From an uncultured Bacillota bacterium (GTDB lineage Bacteria > Bacillota > Clostridia > Lachnospirales > Lachnospiraceae): a DNA stretch of 64,000 bases. How positions within the stretch are numbered: the stretch's first letter is position 1; the number at the start of each line of letters is the position of its first letter. Under the pieces are notes generated by a model. That model ran no database searches, was not told the origin of the DNA, and saw only the letters and a program-made list of their open reading frames with translations. Of the stretch, positions 27,385 to 36,274 are shown piece after piece. A program made the position numbers and the translations under genes. The stretch lies in contig CATWQE010000009.1 in the NCBI GenBank assembly GCA_958352855.1, positions 1 to 64,000 of the forward strand, written 5' to 3'.

Positions 27385-27417
27385 GAGAGATTGTATGCTA
27401 TTTGTACAATCCCTCTC
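27385..27417 (-). terminator. Terminator of the orphan binding-protein gene
   Basis: GAGAG-ATTGTA (27385-27395) pairs with TACAAT-CC-CTCTC (27405-27417), a two-base bulge aside, and the minus strand continues in T residues. It separates the binding protein from the V-ATPase promoter. Confidence 0.7.
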
Positions 27418-27454
27418 CCTATTCTCTATTAATTCTGCCGGATTCTCTTTTCTT

Positions 27455-28669
27455 TTACTTATACAGATAATTTTTGTATTCCGGCAATTCAATGCTGGTA
27501 CTGTCAATCCACTGATAGCCTGTGTTAATAAAAGCATCGTTTTCCAAGCCCAGGTCTGCCCTCATACCGGCTACAATGGTAGCATATCCCATACCGTAAG
27601 GATTCTGTGCAAACATTCCCAGTTCAACACCGTCTTTCACTGCTTTTATCTGTTTTTCACCAGAGTCGAAGCCAATCACCTTCACTTCCTTATCAGAAGT
27701 ATTTACAATATCCAGAACATTATTCGTTGCTATCTCATTGGTACAATAATATCCCTTCACCTCAGGATATAGCTTTAGCACCGCCTCTGCCAGTTCTGAC
27801 ATACTGGTTTCTTCATTTTCATAAGAAATATTGACAATTTCTATTTCCGGATGGTTTTTCATCTCATCTGTAAAACCTGCAACTCTCTTCTGGCTACTCT
27901 CTGAGGTCTCTACATGAGCCATAATAGCCACCTGGCCTTTTTCTCCCAGCGCCTCTGCCATCTTCTTCGCCGCTTCTACACCAGCCGCGTAGTTATCAGT
28001 AGCACAAACTGCATTTACCTGTTCACTTTGCACCCCTGAATCCAGCACAACAACCGGAATACCATTTAAAGTTGCCTCCTCAACCTGAGGCTCACAGGAT
28101 TCCATATCAATGGCTGCCAGACACAAAATCGAAGGATTCTCAGAAAGCACAGCGTCAATAATATTAATCTGGCTTTCCACATCTGTTTCATTTCCCGGTC
28201 CTTCAAAGGAAAGCTTAATTTTATCCTCCCCTTTGTATCCCATCTTTTCATTCAAATTCTCTACTGCATCATCCATGCCTTTTTTTACATTTTTCCAGAA
28301 GCCTGTTTTCGTGTTCTTAACCACTACAGCAATGCGGGTTCCCGGTTCCGGATTTAATTCTTCTAAAGATGTATAATCATAAGTACCTGCCTGTTCTTTT
28401 AAAACCTTCATAGTCAGGTCCTCACTCATATCTTCCTCTGAGGTCTTGTCCCCATTCGTATCTGTCTCTTTACTTGTCTCTTGATTTGTTTCTTCTGTTT
28501 TCTTATTTTCCTCTTTGGTTTCTGATTCAGCCTGCTCCTTCTCGTTCTTGTCTACGTTCTCTGCTGTATTCTTCTGGCTTTCCTCAGGTTCTGTTTTTTT
28601 GCTTCCGCATCCCACCATAGTCCCGGTGGCCAGCATAAGACAAATTAACCCGATTATTGCTTTTTTCAT
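27455..28669 (-). CDS. Orphan sugar-binding lipoprotein (ribose/galactose type)
   Basis: A 404-residue lipoprotein: signal peptide with lipobox MVGC (C21), then an unusual acidic, low-complexity linker of about 65 residues rich in Glu, Lys, Thr and Ser, and a periplasmic-binding-protein type 1 fold of the ribose/galactose group (RIAVVVKNTKTGFWKNVKKGMDDA, VVLDSGV, KVIGFDSG). No permease or ATPase gene is near. It could deliver to a transporter elsewhere or act as a sugar sensor for a kinase. It stands alone with its own promoter and terminator. Confidence 0.88.
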   Translation of the reverse strand: MKKAIIGLICLMLATGTMVGCGSKKTEPEESQKNTAENVDKNEKEQAESETKEENKKTEETNQETSKETDTNGDKTSEEDMSEDLTMKVLKEQAGTYDYTSLEELNPEPGTRIAVVVKNTKTGFWKNVKKGMDDAVENLNEKMGYKGEDKIKLSFEGPGNETDVESQINIIDAVLSENPSILCLAAIDMESCEPQVEEATLNGIPVVVLDSGVQSEQVNAVCATDNYAAGVEAAKKMAEALGEKGQVAIMAHVETSESSQKRVAGFTDEMKNHPEIEIVNISYENEETSMSELAEAVLKLYPEVKGYYCTNEIATNNVLDIVNTSDKEVKVIGFDSGEKQIKAVKDGVELGMFAQNPYGMGYATIVAGMRADLGLENDAFINTGYQWIDSTSIELPEYKNYLYK

Positions 28670-28711
28670 GACTTTACCTGCCCTTTACACGTTCTTGTCT
28701 TAGAATTTAAC

Positions 28712-28748
28712 TACGTTTTCATTATACACGAAACCCTTGATTAGTCCA
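28712..28748 (-). promoter_or_regulatory. Promoter and cre-like motif of the orphan binding-protein gene
   Basis: On the minus strand TGGACT (28743-28748), a 16-base spacer and TATAAT (28721-28726) are followed directly by GAAAACGTA; with the last T of the -10 box this makes TGAAAACGTA (28712-28721), the same ten bases seen behind the -10 box at 10535-10544. Confidence 0.5.
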
Positions 28749-28797
28749 GTCCCATTAAGATTGTTTATAAATTTTTTTGAAAGTTTTCATATATTCC

Positions 28798-29850
28798 TTA
28801 TCTCTTAAATACTCCAAGACTGGTATAAATTCCATAGAGCAGTAACGCTGAAAAAGGTCCTAACACAAACCCGAAGCCTCCATAGAGAATCACTCCCAGA
28901 TACACACTGAAAAGAACAAGAAGAGGTGATACACCTACATGACTGCCAATCAGTCTCGGCTCCATGAACTGCCTCACCACTGCAGTCAGAAGATATAACA
29001 GGAAAAATCCAACCCCTGGCGCCACTTTCCCCTGAAACAGAAAGAAAAATCCCGCCGGAACGAAAAACAGTCCTGTTCCCAAAACCGGAAATGCGTCCAA
29101 AACTCCTACCAGCAAACCTAAAGCAAAAAAATGTTTCACCTTCAAAATCCCCAGTCCAGCAATGCAAACCATGCAAATCACTGCCATAATCTTAATTTGT
29201 GCTTTCCAGTACTCCTTCACAGTTCTGCGAAATTGTTTTGCCAGTTCCATGAGCTTCTTATAAAATCTCCTCTGCTCTAAAAAAGCCTTTACTTTTCCAC
29301 GTTCCTGTAAAAACAAAATTGCAGACACAACAGAAAGCATTACCATCCCAATCCCCAGCACACAGGCATAAACAGAATGAATGGCAGTCTCCACACCTGA
29401 CTCCTGCTTCCACATATAAGTACACAATGCTTCTAACTGCTGATAAATATAGCTGCTGCTTTTCTCTGCCGGAATCCCAACCATACGCTCCACGCCCTTA
29501 CAACAGTGTTCAATCATCTCCTCCGCTTCATTACGCAGCAAGGGAATATACTGAATGCAATCTCCTGCCTTCTCTGTTATAAACTCTGCTCCCAGGAAAA
29601 GAACTGCAAAAATCAAAAGGGTAAAGATTAAAATCAAAACACTGCCTATGGCACACTCTGAAACATGAAGTTTCTTACTTAACTTCCTGTTTGCCAAATG
29701 AGACGCAACTGGATGAACAGCTTCTGACAGTAAAAAACCCACAAAAAACGGAAGCATCACAGGAAGTACATATTTTACGCCTAAAAATACTCCTGCTGCT
29801 GCTCCCGCTATGATTCCCGCCTTTTTCCAATCCATCCTCTGTTCCCCCAT
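28798..29850 (-). CDS. AI-2E family membrane protein (YtvI-like)
   Basis: A 350-residue membrane protein with about seven or eight hydrophobic segments and the AI-2E/PerM-family C-terminal half (VGVLDAFPVLGTGLFFVPAG, FMEPRLIGSHVGVSPLLVLFSVYLG). In Clostridia and Bacillus the closest named relative by layout is the sporulation protein YtvI; other members export quorum signals or ions. The substrate cannot be told. Two starts are possible: the ATG at 29850, or the ATG five codons in (29835), which has a better GGGGGA. It is transcribed alone or with the pseudouridine synthase gene upstream. Confidence 0.85.
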   Translation of the reverse strand: MGEQRMDWKKAGIIAGAAAGVFLGVKYVLPVMLPFFVGFLLSEAVHPVASHLANRKLSKKLHVSECAIGSVLILIFTLLIFAVLFLGAEFITEKAGDCIQYIPLLRNEAEEMIEHCCKGVERMVGIPAEKSSSYIYQQLEALCTYMWKQESGVETAIHSVYACVLGIGMVMLSVVSAILFLQERGKVKAFLEQRRFYKKLMELAKQFRRTVKEYWKAQIKIMAVICMVCIAGLGILKVKHFFALGLLVGVLDAFPVLGTGLFFVPAGFFFLFQGKVAPGVGFFLLYLLTAVVRQFMEPRLIGSHVGVSPLLVLFSVYLGVILYGGFGFVLGPFSALLLYGIYTSLGVFKR

Positions 29851-29887
29851 ACTCTAAGTTTTCAACTTCACTACGGTTTCTTTACTC

Positions 29888-29920
29888 ATAGTATGGGAAA
29901 ACAAAATTTTCTTATACTAT
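29888..29920 (-). terminator. Hairpin at the end of the RluA gene
   Basis: ATAGTAT (29888-29894) pairs with ATACTAT (29914-29920), with GAAAA/TTTTC inside. It overlaps the stop codon of the RluA gene and has only a weak T run, so it is a poor terminator at best. Confidence 0.35.
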
Positions 29921-30577
29921 AGGAAAATTTCCAACTGGCTTTATCTGAAATTCCATTTTTTTCTTAGTTCTTGGATGATGAAATGATAGTCTATAAGAGC
30001 ACAGCGAAATCGACTGTTGCCTTTGTGAGTCAGGATTATACTTTGTATCTCCAAAAATAGGCATTCCCCCATGAGCCAACTGTACTCTGATTTGATGATG
30101 CCTTCCTGTTTCCAGTTTAATCTCCAAAAGCGTCCCCTGTTCTGTTTCTTTGATTTTTTTATAAAAAAGCTTTGCCTGTTTACTTCCAGGTGTTTTCCCC
30201 TCCACTACCCTGGAACAATTATTTTTGCTGTCTTTCTCCAGTTCATCCACCAGACAGCCTTCTTCTTTCTTTGGGAATCCCTCTACATATGCTAAATATC
30301 GCTTTTCAAATTCCCCTTGCTGTATCTGCTTACTCAGATTTGCGGCACTCTCCTGATTCTTCGCAAACACTAAAAGCCCCTGTACCGGCTGATCCAAACG
30401 ATGCACCACGCCAATATACGGTTTCTCACCCTTTCTCACCCGGTAAGTCTTTAAGGCGCTCTCCATATCCATACTTCCAAGCCTTTTGCTCTGCACCGGA
30501 AAACCTTCCGGTTTCCTGCACACAAGCAAATCCCTGTCCTCAAATAAAATCATTTCTTCTATATTAATGGTATTCAT
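29912..30577 (-). CDS. RluA-family RNA pseudouridine synthase
   Basis: A 221-residue enzyme that turns uridine to pseudouridine in rRNA or tRNA. The catalytic aspartate lies in VVHRLDQPVQG, followed by LAYVEG and TGRHHQIRVQLAHGGMPIFGDTKY, all RluA-family blocks. There is no S4 domain, and the protein is on the short side. The frame is open 13 codons further, to a GTG without a ribosome binding site; the ATG at 30577 has a short AGGA. The RNA target is unknown. Confidence 0.9.
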   Translation of the reverse strand: MNTINIEEMILFEDRDLLVCRKPEGFPVQSKRLGSMDMESALKTYRVRKGEKPYIGVVHRLDQPVQGLLVFAKNQESAANLSKQIQQGEFEKRYLAYVEGFPKKEEGCLVDELEKDSKNNCSRVVEGKTPGSKQAKLFYKKIKETEQGTLLEIKLETGRHHQIRVQLAHGGMPIFGDTKYNPDSQRQQSISLCSYRLSFHHPRTKKKMEFQIKPVGNFPIV

Positions 30578-30633
30578 ATGTTCCTGATTTCCTCTTATCT
30601 TCCTGTTTTTTCCCACAGTATAGCATGAAAAAT

Positions 30634-30678
30634 GAACAACCGCTATATCTATCTTCTTAATGGATATAACGGTTGTTC
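30634..30678. terminator. Long inverted repeat upstream of the RluA gene
   Basis: GAACAACCG-C-TATATC (30634-30649) pairs with GATATA-A-CGGTTGTTC (30663-30678), one mismatch. On the minus strand it is followed by ATTTTTC, so it may end transcripts that come out of the AT-rich island before the RluA gene. Confidence 0.5.
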
Positions 30679-31301
30679 TAATGTTCTGCGTTATTCAATT
30701 TTTTTATTCCTTTCTTTTTAACCTCTAAATTGACATTTATTAGTTAAATTATCTTCAGTTTACGCTTCCTTTCTAAGTATTTTTTATATAATCTTTCCAA
30801 ATTTTGAAAATATAATATATCTGTTGCTTAGAAACGATATTCAATTTTTTATTATTTTATAAAACATATCTCATATGTTTTTTGTATCTTCTTTCGTCCC
30901 TTTTTTATAAATTCTTATGGTCTGCCTTCGGAATTTATTGAAAGTTTTCATATCAATCTATATGGAATAATAAAAAGTTTCGAACAAGTAGCTCCGTCTA
31001 TCTTGTTTTCCAGATATTTCTTTATACCATTCTCTGAAATATAACGAATCTTTTCAGATTCTCGAATACAACAGGCCTATTTCACGAATACAACTCATCA
31101 TACTATTTATGTTATATTTGAAAGTATGTATAAATACTCTATCTTTTTAAAATATATTTCTTTACATATATTTTAAAACCTTTCTATTACGTTTGTGGTA
31201 ATGATTCAATATGAGGACATTTTCGATATGAACCTAAAGCTTATCTTATTTGCTTTTCGGAATTCTTCCGTTCTCAGGTAGTTTAGGCCTTTCTAAGGGG
31301 C

Positions 31302-31349
31302 TTATGCCTTACCACTCTCATATTGATAATTTGATTCATCCGTTCCCAT
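31302..31349 (-). CDS. Micro-ORF with a strong ribosome binding site
   Basis: Fifteen codons encode MGTDESNYQYESGKA. AAGGAGG (31359-31365) stands nine bases before the ATG, a perfect site in a region that is otherwise poor in G. The peptide is hydrophilic and matches nothing I know. It could be a leader peptide, a secreted signal or chance. Confidence 0.3.
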   Translation of the reverse strand: MGTDESNYQYESGKA

Positions 31350-31398
31350 TGGACTGTACCTCCTTATCAAGTTCAAACGTAACACCTTTTTTACTTTC

Positions 31399-31464
31399 TT
31401 ATAGGTTCCTTTGTAATTTTAAAATAATAATTAAAATTAACCGGCTTCTATAATTTGTTTTCAT
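31399..31464 (-). CDS. Micro-ORF for a 21-residue hydrophobic peptide
   Basis: Twenty-one codons encode a basic start (MKTNYRSR), a hydrophobic run (LILIIILKL) and QRNL. AAGGAT (31471-31476) stands six bases before the ATG. It is directly downstream of the exporter genes on the same strand. A small membrane-active peptide or pheromone is possible; there is no cysteine and no double-glycine cleavage site. Confidence 0.3.
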   Translation of the reverse strand: MKTNYRSRLILIIILKLQRNL

Positions 31465-31805
31465 TACGTTATCCTTGGTACTTTGGTTTATTATTATTTA
31501 TCTTATTCTGTATTCTCCATACACCTAAAGTATAATAAGTAATAAATCTTTTGTACTTTGTGACCATCTTCAAAATTGATTTCTCGTCTCAAATTTTGAA
31601 ATGGATGTGAGAGTAATGTTTGTCTTTGTAAAAGGTGTTTTGTTTTTTGTTAAGATTATAATACTACTGCCTCATCAATTTGTCAATATCTTTTTTAAAA
31701 AAAGTTATATTTTTTTATTATAATATTTTTATCTTTATTTAGCCTGTGAATTATATTTATTTTTATTAAATTTTCCGATAATTCAAGCAATTCACTTTTT
31801 ACATA

Positions 31806-32459
31806 CTATTTTGTCAATAACTCCATATTTATAACTCTGTCTGTCTGCTTCGCCATTTCGTTATTATGTGTGACCATAATTACAGTTTTATTATATTTTT
31901 TACAAAGTTCTTTTAATAAGCAAAAGGAGTTTTTAGCTGCTTCATCATCAAGAGCCCCTGTTGGTTCATCTGCTAAAACCAAATCCCCTGGTTTTAGCAG
32001 TGTTCTTGCCAAGGCTACCCTTTGTTGCTCGCCGCCTGAAAGCGTATTGACCCTCTCTTCTTTTAATTCAAGCAAATTAACCATTCGCAAAGTATTTTCA
32101 ATTTCTTTTTCTTTCTCTCTAGATGATTTTTGGATAAAATTCATCGCCAAATAAAGATTTTGATAAACCGTCATATCTCTGATCAGAGCAAAGGACTGGA
32201 ACAAATAATTAATAGTTTCTCTCCTTAAATATATTGCTTTCTTGCTATTAACTGATGGAATTTTTTCTCCAAAAATTTTTATACTGCCTTTATCGTATGT
32301 GTCAAGTAAACCTATCATATTTAATAGCGTTGACTTACCACACCCTGATGGTCCTACCAGCGCGACAAATTCTCCTTGCTCAACACTAAAACTAATTTGA
32401 TTAAATATTATTCTTTTTCCAAATCTCTTGGTCAAATTTTCAACCTCTACTGCTTTCAT
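31806..32459 (-). CDS. ABC exporter ATP-binding protein (MacB/bacteriocin type)
   Basis: A 217-residue ATPase of the MacB/LolD-like group, as used in bacteriocin export or resistance. Walker A is GPSGCGKST, the signature is LSGGEQQRVALAR and Walker B is LVLADEPTGALD, followed by MVTHNNEMA. AGGGG precedes the ATG at 32459; a start eight codons earlier would overlap the permease gene. It follows the large permease by four bases. The pairing with a DUF1430-like permease is the pattern of lactococcin 972-type loci, an inference from layout. Confidence 0.88.
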   Translation of the reverse strand: MKAVEVENLTKRFGKRIIFNQISFSVEQGEFVALVGPSGCGKSTLLNMIGLLDTYDKGSIKIFGEKIPSVNSKKAIYLRRETINYLFQSFALIRDMTVYQNLYLAMNFIQKSSREKEKEIENTLRMVNLLELKEERVNTLSGGEQQRVALARTLLKPGDLVLADEPTGALDDEAAKNSFCLLKELCKKYNKTVIMVTHNNEMAKQTDRVINMELLTK

Positions 32460-32463
32460 TCTA

Positions 32464-34686
32464 TTAATCCCCTTTAAACGCAAGTAATACTCTCTTCAGT
32501 TCATCCTGTGACATATATTTTACAAAAACCAGAAGTTGTATAACAAAAACTACCAGCATAAGTAATATCCCAAATTTTGATTGCAAGATCAACATAACAA
32601 TAATTTCTGTGACTGACATACCTGTTATAAATAAAAATGGAATTCTATAAATCTGCCAAAAACTGAACCCCAGAAATTTTTTTACATTAATCCTCTCTTG
32701 ATTTGCTATTCGGAAAATAGTAGCTAATGTCAAAAGAATACCTGTCAAAATAACAAGTAAAACTAAAAATACAAGTCCAAACCAGGAAAGTGTAAGCATC
32801 AACTCTTTTTGAATTCCATCTATATAACTTTTTACTTCGGTGAATACTATTTCATTATCTGATAGATTATACTTGCTCATCAAATCTTTATTCGTACATT
32901 TACGCATTGTCTTTTCATCACGAAATTTGATATATCCATTAAAACCATTAGCTTTTAAGCTTTCTGTTTCAAAATACCGCATACTTTGAGGTGTTGCTAT
33001 ATAAATCACAGGATTTTTTTCTGTTGCCTCAAACTTTGATGATGTATTCCATGTAAAAAAATCCATATGGCTTTTATATGTTATGTAATCAAATTGAGGG
33101 TTTTTTGTAAATTCTGTCGGAATATCCCCTTCTGAAATACTTTTTACGGTATTTTCTTCAATCCAACCTTTTATCCTCATTTGTTCCTCTTCTGTCATAC
33201 TTTCTGGCAGAAGATATACTCTAACACCATTTTCTGCTTTCTTAACTACTTCTTCTGACACTTGAACTCCAAGTTTTTCTAAATAATTGGGGGACATTGC
33301 AAAATACCAAAATGCATTTTTAGGTATTTCTTGAAAAATCTTACTTTCGTTCCACAAATTCAATGTATCATCACCGTAATAAGTAGTATTTACAATATAA
33401 ACTCCTTCCGTATTAGCCATATCAGAATACCAGTTATAGATATCTTCATTTAATTGGTTTGAACGCCCTGTAAATGTATCGGTGTCCTCTCCTATAGAAA
33501 TTTTATTTAGAACCATATAATCCGATACATCTTTCCACTGTTCTGCAAGTTTTGCATTTTCTGATATATATTGTATCGGTTGATCTACATAACTCCCACA
33601 AAAAACAAGAGCCGCACTCAGTAGAAAATACCCCAGAATCCCCAGCACATAAAGTACCTTTTTAGGAAGCCTTCCATATATAGCATCAATTGAAGTGGTC
33701 ATAAAAATCACACTGGTTGCTATTGATATTTCTAACACTGTAAGTAGAATATTGCCTAATGCTGCCAAAAAGAAGTGTGAGATAAGCATCTGCGATATCG
33801 GTTTCCAGCCTGAAAGAAAATAGCCTATAGCAACTAAAAAAGGGGTATATATAATCGAAAACAAAATATAATTACCAAATATTTTACACACCAGCGCTGA
33901 TTTTGACCACCCAAGCAACACCAGCTTTCCTTGTTTTCCCAAACTCTGTACACTTATAATGAGAAATACAACTATATTTAGCATAACTTGTATTAAAAGA
34001 AAAATCTCTAAAATATGCTCTGCAAAACTATTATCAATATTTTCTCCCTCTAAAGGAACCAATAATCTATCTTGTGTAAGCCCTGTAATATTTTCTAAGT
34101 CTGTTAAAAATTTTTCTTTCTCTTCTACTCCAGAAAGTCCACACACTATATATGTACCATTGACTGTACTGCTTTCTCTAATAGTTTGTGACAGTTGTTT
34201 TACTACAACCTTTTCTCCGAAGTAAAATTTAGGTATATCATCCAACATGTAAATACTACCTTGATCCATTCCAATTGTGTTTTCTGTTTCATCAGACGAA
34301 AGTAGTTTTTCTATTTTGCTTTTATCTATAATTTTTTGATTCAAAAATGCCAATTCCGGCATACAATCAGAAATGTCTCCACAAATACCAAATCTATACC
34401 CCTTAAATGTTCCATCGCTTTCAAGCAGCATGTCTCTACGGACAATAAACATTTTATTTTTCATGGAAGTTTCATAAAGAAACTCTTCTACCTTTAAGTT
34501 CTTTTCTTCCGCAATATTTTTCAAATAAATAATGGTATTCCCATTTTGTTGTGGATATTTTTTCCATGTCTCCATATATTGTTCATTCAATAAAAATATT
34601 GTTAGCAGGGCAATCAATATGCCCTGCATAACAATTAAAACATTTAAAAAATACCGTCCCCTGCCAATGAGTGATATTCTTTTCAT
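32464..34686 (-). CDS. Bacteriocin-associated integral membrane protein (DUF1430-like ABC permease)
   Basis: A 740-residue membrane protein. One membrane segment at about 8-30 precedes an outer domain of about 190 residues; a block of four segments (about 230-365) is followed by a second outer domain of about 240 residues and three or four final segments. This is close to the layout of the bacteriocin-associated 7-TM immunity/export proteins and partly of FtsX/MacB permeases. AAGGG precedes the ATG at 34686. With the ATPase it would move a peptide out or protect the membrane. No precursor peptide is recognisable. Confidence 0.75.
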   Translation of the reverse strand: MKRISLIGRGRYFLNVLIVMQGILIALLTIFLLNEQYMETWKKYPQQNGNTIIYLKNIAEEKNLKVEEFLYETSMKNKMFIVRRDMLLESDGTFKGYRFGICGDISDCMPELAFLNQKIIDKSKIEKLLSSDETENTIGMDQGSIYMLDDIPKFYFGEKVVVKQLSQTIRESSTVNGTYIVCGLSGVEEKEKFLTDLENITGLTQDRLLVPLEGENIDNSFAEHILEIFLLIQVMLNIVVFLIISVQSLGKQGKLVLLGWSKSALVCKIFGNYILFSIIYTPFLVAIGYFLSGWKPISQMLISHFFLAALGNILLTVLEISIATSVIFMTTSIDAIYGRLPKKVLYVLGILGYFLLSAALVFCGSYVDQPIQYISENAKLAEQWKDVSDYMVLNKISIGEDTDTFTGRSNQLNEDIYNWYSDMANTEGVYIVNTTYYGDDTLNLWNESKIFQEIPKNAFWYFAMSPNYLEKLGVQVSEEVVKKAENGVRVYLLPESMTEEEQMRIKGWIEENTVKSISEGDIPTEFTKNPQFDYITYKSHMDFFTWNTSSKFEATEKNPVIYIATPQSMRYFETESLKANGFNGYIKFRDEKTMRKCTNKDLMSKYNLSDNEIVFTEVKSYIDGIQKELMLTLSWFGLVFLVLLVILTGILLTLATIFRIANQERINVKKFLGFSFWQIYRIPFLFITGMSVTEIIVMLILQSKFGILLMLVVFVIQLLVFVKYMSQDELKRVLLAFKGD

Positions 34687-34857
34687 AACTATAATCCCTT
34701 CTGTCACATACTATCTACAATTCCAATATGCTACTGCTGTTCCAGTTATAGTATAATCTATGCCTCCCACAATTTTAATTTTTTTGAATAAAATATCTTT
34801 TTTCAATCATGAACGTTATTTTTTCCAGAAAATCCAACATAAATTATAAAATTAGCG

Positions 34858-34885
34858 TTGATTTTAAAAGTTTAACGGTTATAAT
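34858..34885 (+). promoter_or_regulatory. Promoter of the AgrC-like kinase gene
   Basis: TTGATT (34858-34863), a 16-base spacer and TATAAT (34880-34885) stand 37 bases before the ATG at 34922. The divergent exporter operon begins about 170 bp away on the other strand. Confidence 0.55.
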
Positions 34886-34921
34886 ATAAAATAATTATTT
34901 AATCTATTGAGAGGTTTATGT

Positions 34922-36241
34922 ATGTTAACGCCACAATTAATCACTTGTTTTTTAAGCGTTTTTTCTTATTTACTGCCCATCTGCTATTTTCTTCCATTTA
35001 AGTTAGAACGCAAACAAAAACTTTTTCTTTTCACCATACTTTTTATAAACATGCTTTTAATTGGTTTTTTCTTTGGTAACATAGGTGTGATTTTTCTCAT
35101 TATAAGTTCCTGTATCTATATAGCAATCATCAAGCCAAACCGCTTGATAAATATTTCTATTATTATTGCGGCTTATCTTTTTTGCGTAATATTGGACAAT
35201 ATTTACTCCCTGATTTGGGATACGTTCATTTATCCAATTAAAAATTTACCATCTAATCCGACCTATTACATTATATACATTGCCTCATACATTATATTTT
35301 TAGCCTGTATATGCCCAATAATTCATAAATTATTTCATCTTGTTATTCAAAAAATACACAAAGAAATCTCCGGGCATCTTCTGTTGCTTATAGCACTAAA
35401 TTTAATAAGTTGTTTATTTATTTTTTTATTTAACATAGCCATTGGTGAGTCAATTGGATACAGTCGTAAAATAATAAGCTTTAATTGTATCTTATTTTTC
35501 CTATACTTTATAATTAGCACAATGTTAATTGTAAATATAATAAAAATCCATATAGAAAAAATGGAAATGGAAATGCGCCAAGATTCCTATAACAAGCTAC
35601 AGGATTACACTCATCAAATAGAAAATATGTATTCTTCGTTGCGTTCATTCAAACATGATTACTCCAATATCATGCTCTCTATGTCTGGTTATCTGGAATC
35701 CAATGATATAGATGGTTTAAAAAAGTATTTCAGCAAAGAAATTTTACCACTAACAAAAAATATAACTCCCAATAACGTGGCTCATCTATCCCAACTAATG
35801 AATATTAAGGTAACGGAGTTAAAAAGTATCATTTCAGCAAAATTACTATATGCTATTGAATTGAACATAAAGGTATGCATAGAGGTCACTGACATAATTT
35901 CGAACATTCCAATGGACACTTTGGACTTATCACGCATAGTAGGAATTTTTCTTGATAATGCTATTGAAGCTACTCTAGAGACAGATATACCGTCTATTAC
36001 ATTTGCCTTGATAAGTTCTGAAACAGAATTTGTAATTATTATTTCTAATACATTCTTAGAAAAAGGTATCCCATATGCTTTATTAAGAAAACCTAACATC
36101 TCTACCAAAGGAAGCAACAGGGGATTAGGCTTATATAATGCCCACAAAATCATTGCTAATTATAATTACATCTTTTTAGATACAGAAATTCAAGATAAGA
36201 CATTTGTACAACGTTTAAGAATTTCTAAACTACATAATTAA
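34922..36241 (+). CDS. AgrC-like sensor histidine kinase (GHKL type)
   Basis: A 439-residue kinase of the quorum-sensing HPK10 type. Six or seven hydrophobic segments fill residues 1-205, then a coiled linker, the phosphorylated H245 in RSFKHDYSNIM, and a GHKL ATPase with IVGIFLDNAIEA and SNRGLGLYNAH. The frame opens 15 bases earlier at a TTG, but GAGAGG fits the ATG at 34922. It converges on the AgrB-like gene and shares the island with the LytTR regulator at 37024. The likely ligand is a modified peptide. Confidence 0.88.
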   Translation: MLTPQLITCFLSVFSYLLPICYFLPFKLERKQKLFLFTILFINMLLIGFFFGNIGVIFLIISSCIYIAIIKPNRLINISIIIAAYLFCVILDNIYSLIWDTFIYPIKNLPSNPTYYIIYIASYIIFLACICPIIHKLFHLVIQKIHKEISGHLLLLIALNLISCLFIFLFNIAIGESIGYSRKIISFNCILFFLYFIISTMLIVNIIKIHIEKMEMEMRQDSYNKLQDYTHQIENMYSSLRSFKHDYSNIMLSMSGYLESNDIDGLKKYFSKEILPLTKNITPNNVAHLSQLMNIKVTELKSIISAKLLYAIELNIKVCIEVTDIISNIPMDTLDLSRIVGIFLDNAIEATLETDIPSITFALISSETEFVIIISNTFLEKGIPYALLRKPNISTKGSNRGLGLYNAHKIIANYNYIFLDTEIQDKTFVQRLRISKLHN

Positions 36242-36274
36242 AGCAGGAACCTTTAACATTTGTTCCTGCTTTTT
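36241..36274. terminator. Terminator between the AgrC-like and AgrB-like genes
   Basis: AAGCAGGAAC (36241-36250) pairs with GTTCCTGCTT (36262-36271), followed by TTTT. The stem starts at the last base of the kinase stop codon and contains the final codons and stop of the converging AgrB-like gene, so it serves the plus strand and cuts into the other gene. Confidence 0.8.

Larger units (their letters stand above)
30679..31805. other. AT-rich stretch without a clear gene
   Basis: About 1.1 kb of very AT-rich sequence downstream of the exporter genes. No frame carries a recognisable protein. The minus strand holds several micro-ORFs, two with good ribosome binding sites (listed separately), and a possible broken frame around 30930-31110. 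The plus strand has CGAATACAAC twice (31073 and 31085 regions) and a small GAATC/GATTC stem near 31050. A decayed gene or a peptide/small-RNA region are both possible. Confidence 0.5.

Noticed and set aside
29319..29582. Plus-strand frame of 87 codons
   Set aside because: It is antisense to the AI-2E-type gene and has no start signals.
31250..31453. Plus-strand frame of 67 codons in the AT-rich gap
   Set aside because: No ribosome binding site and no conserved pattern; it runs antisense to the better supported micro-ORFs.
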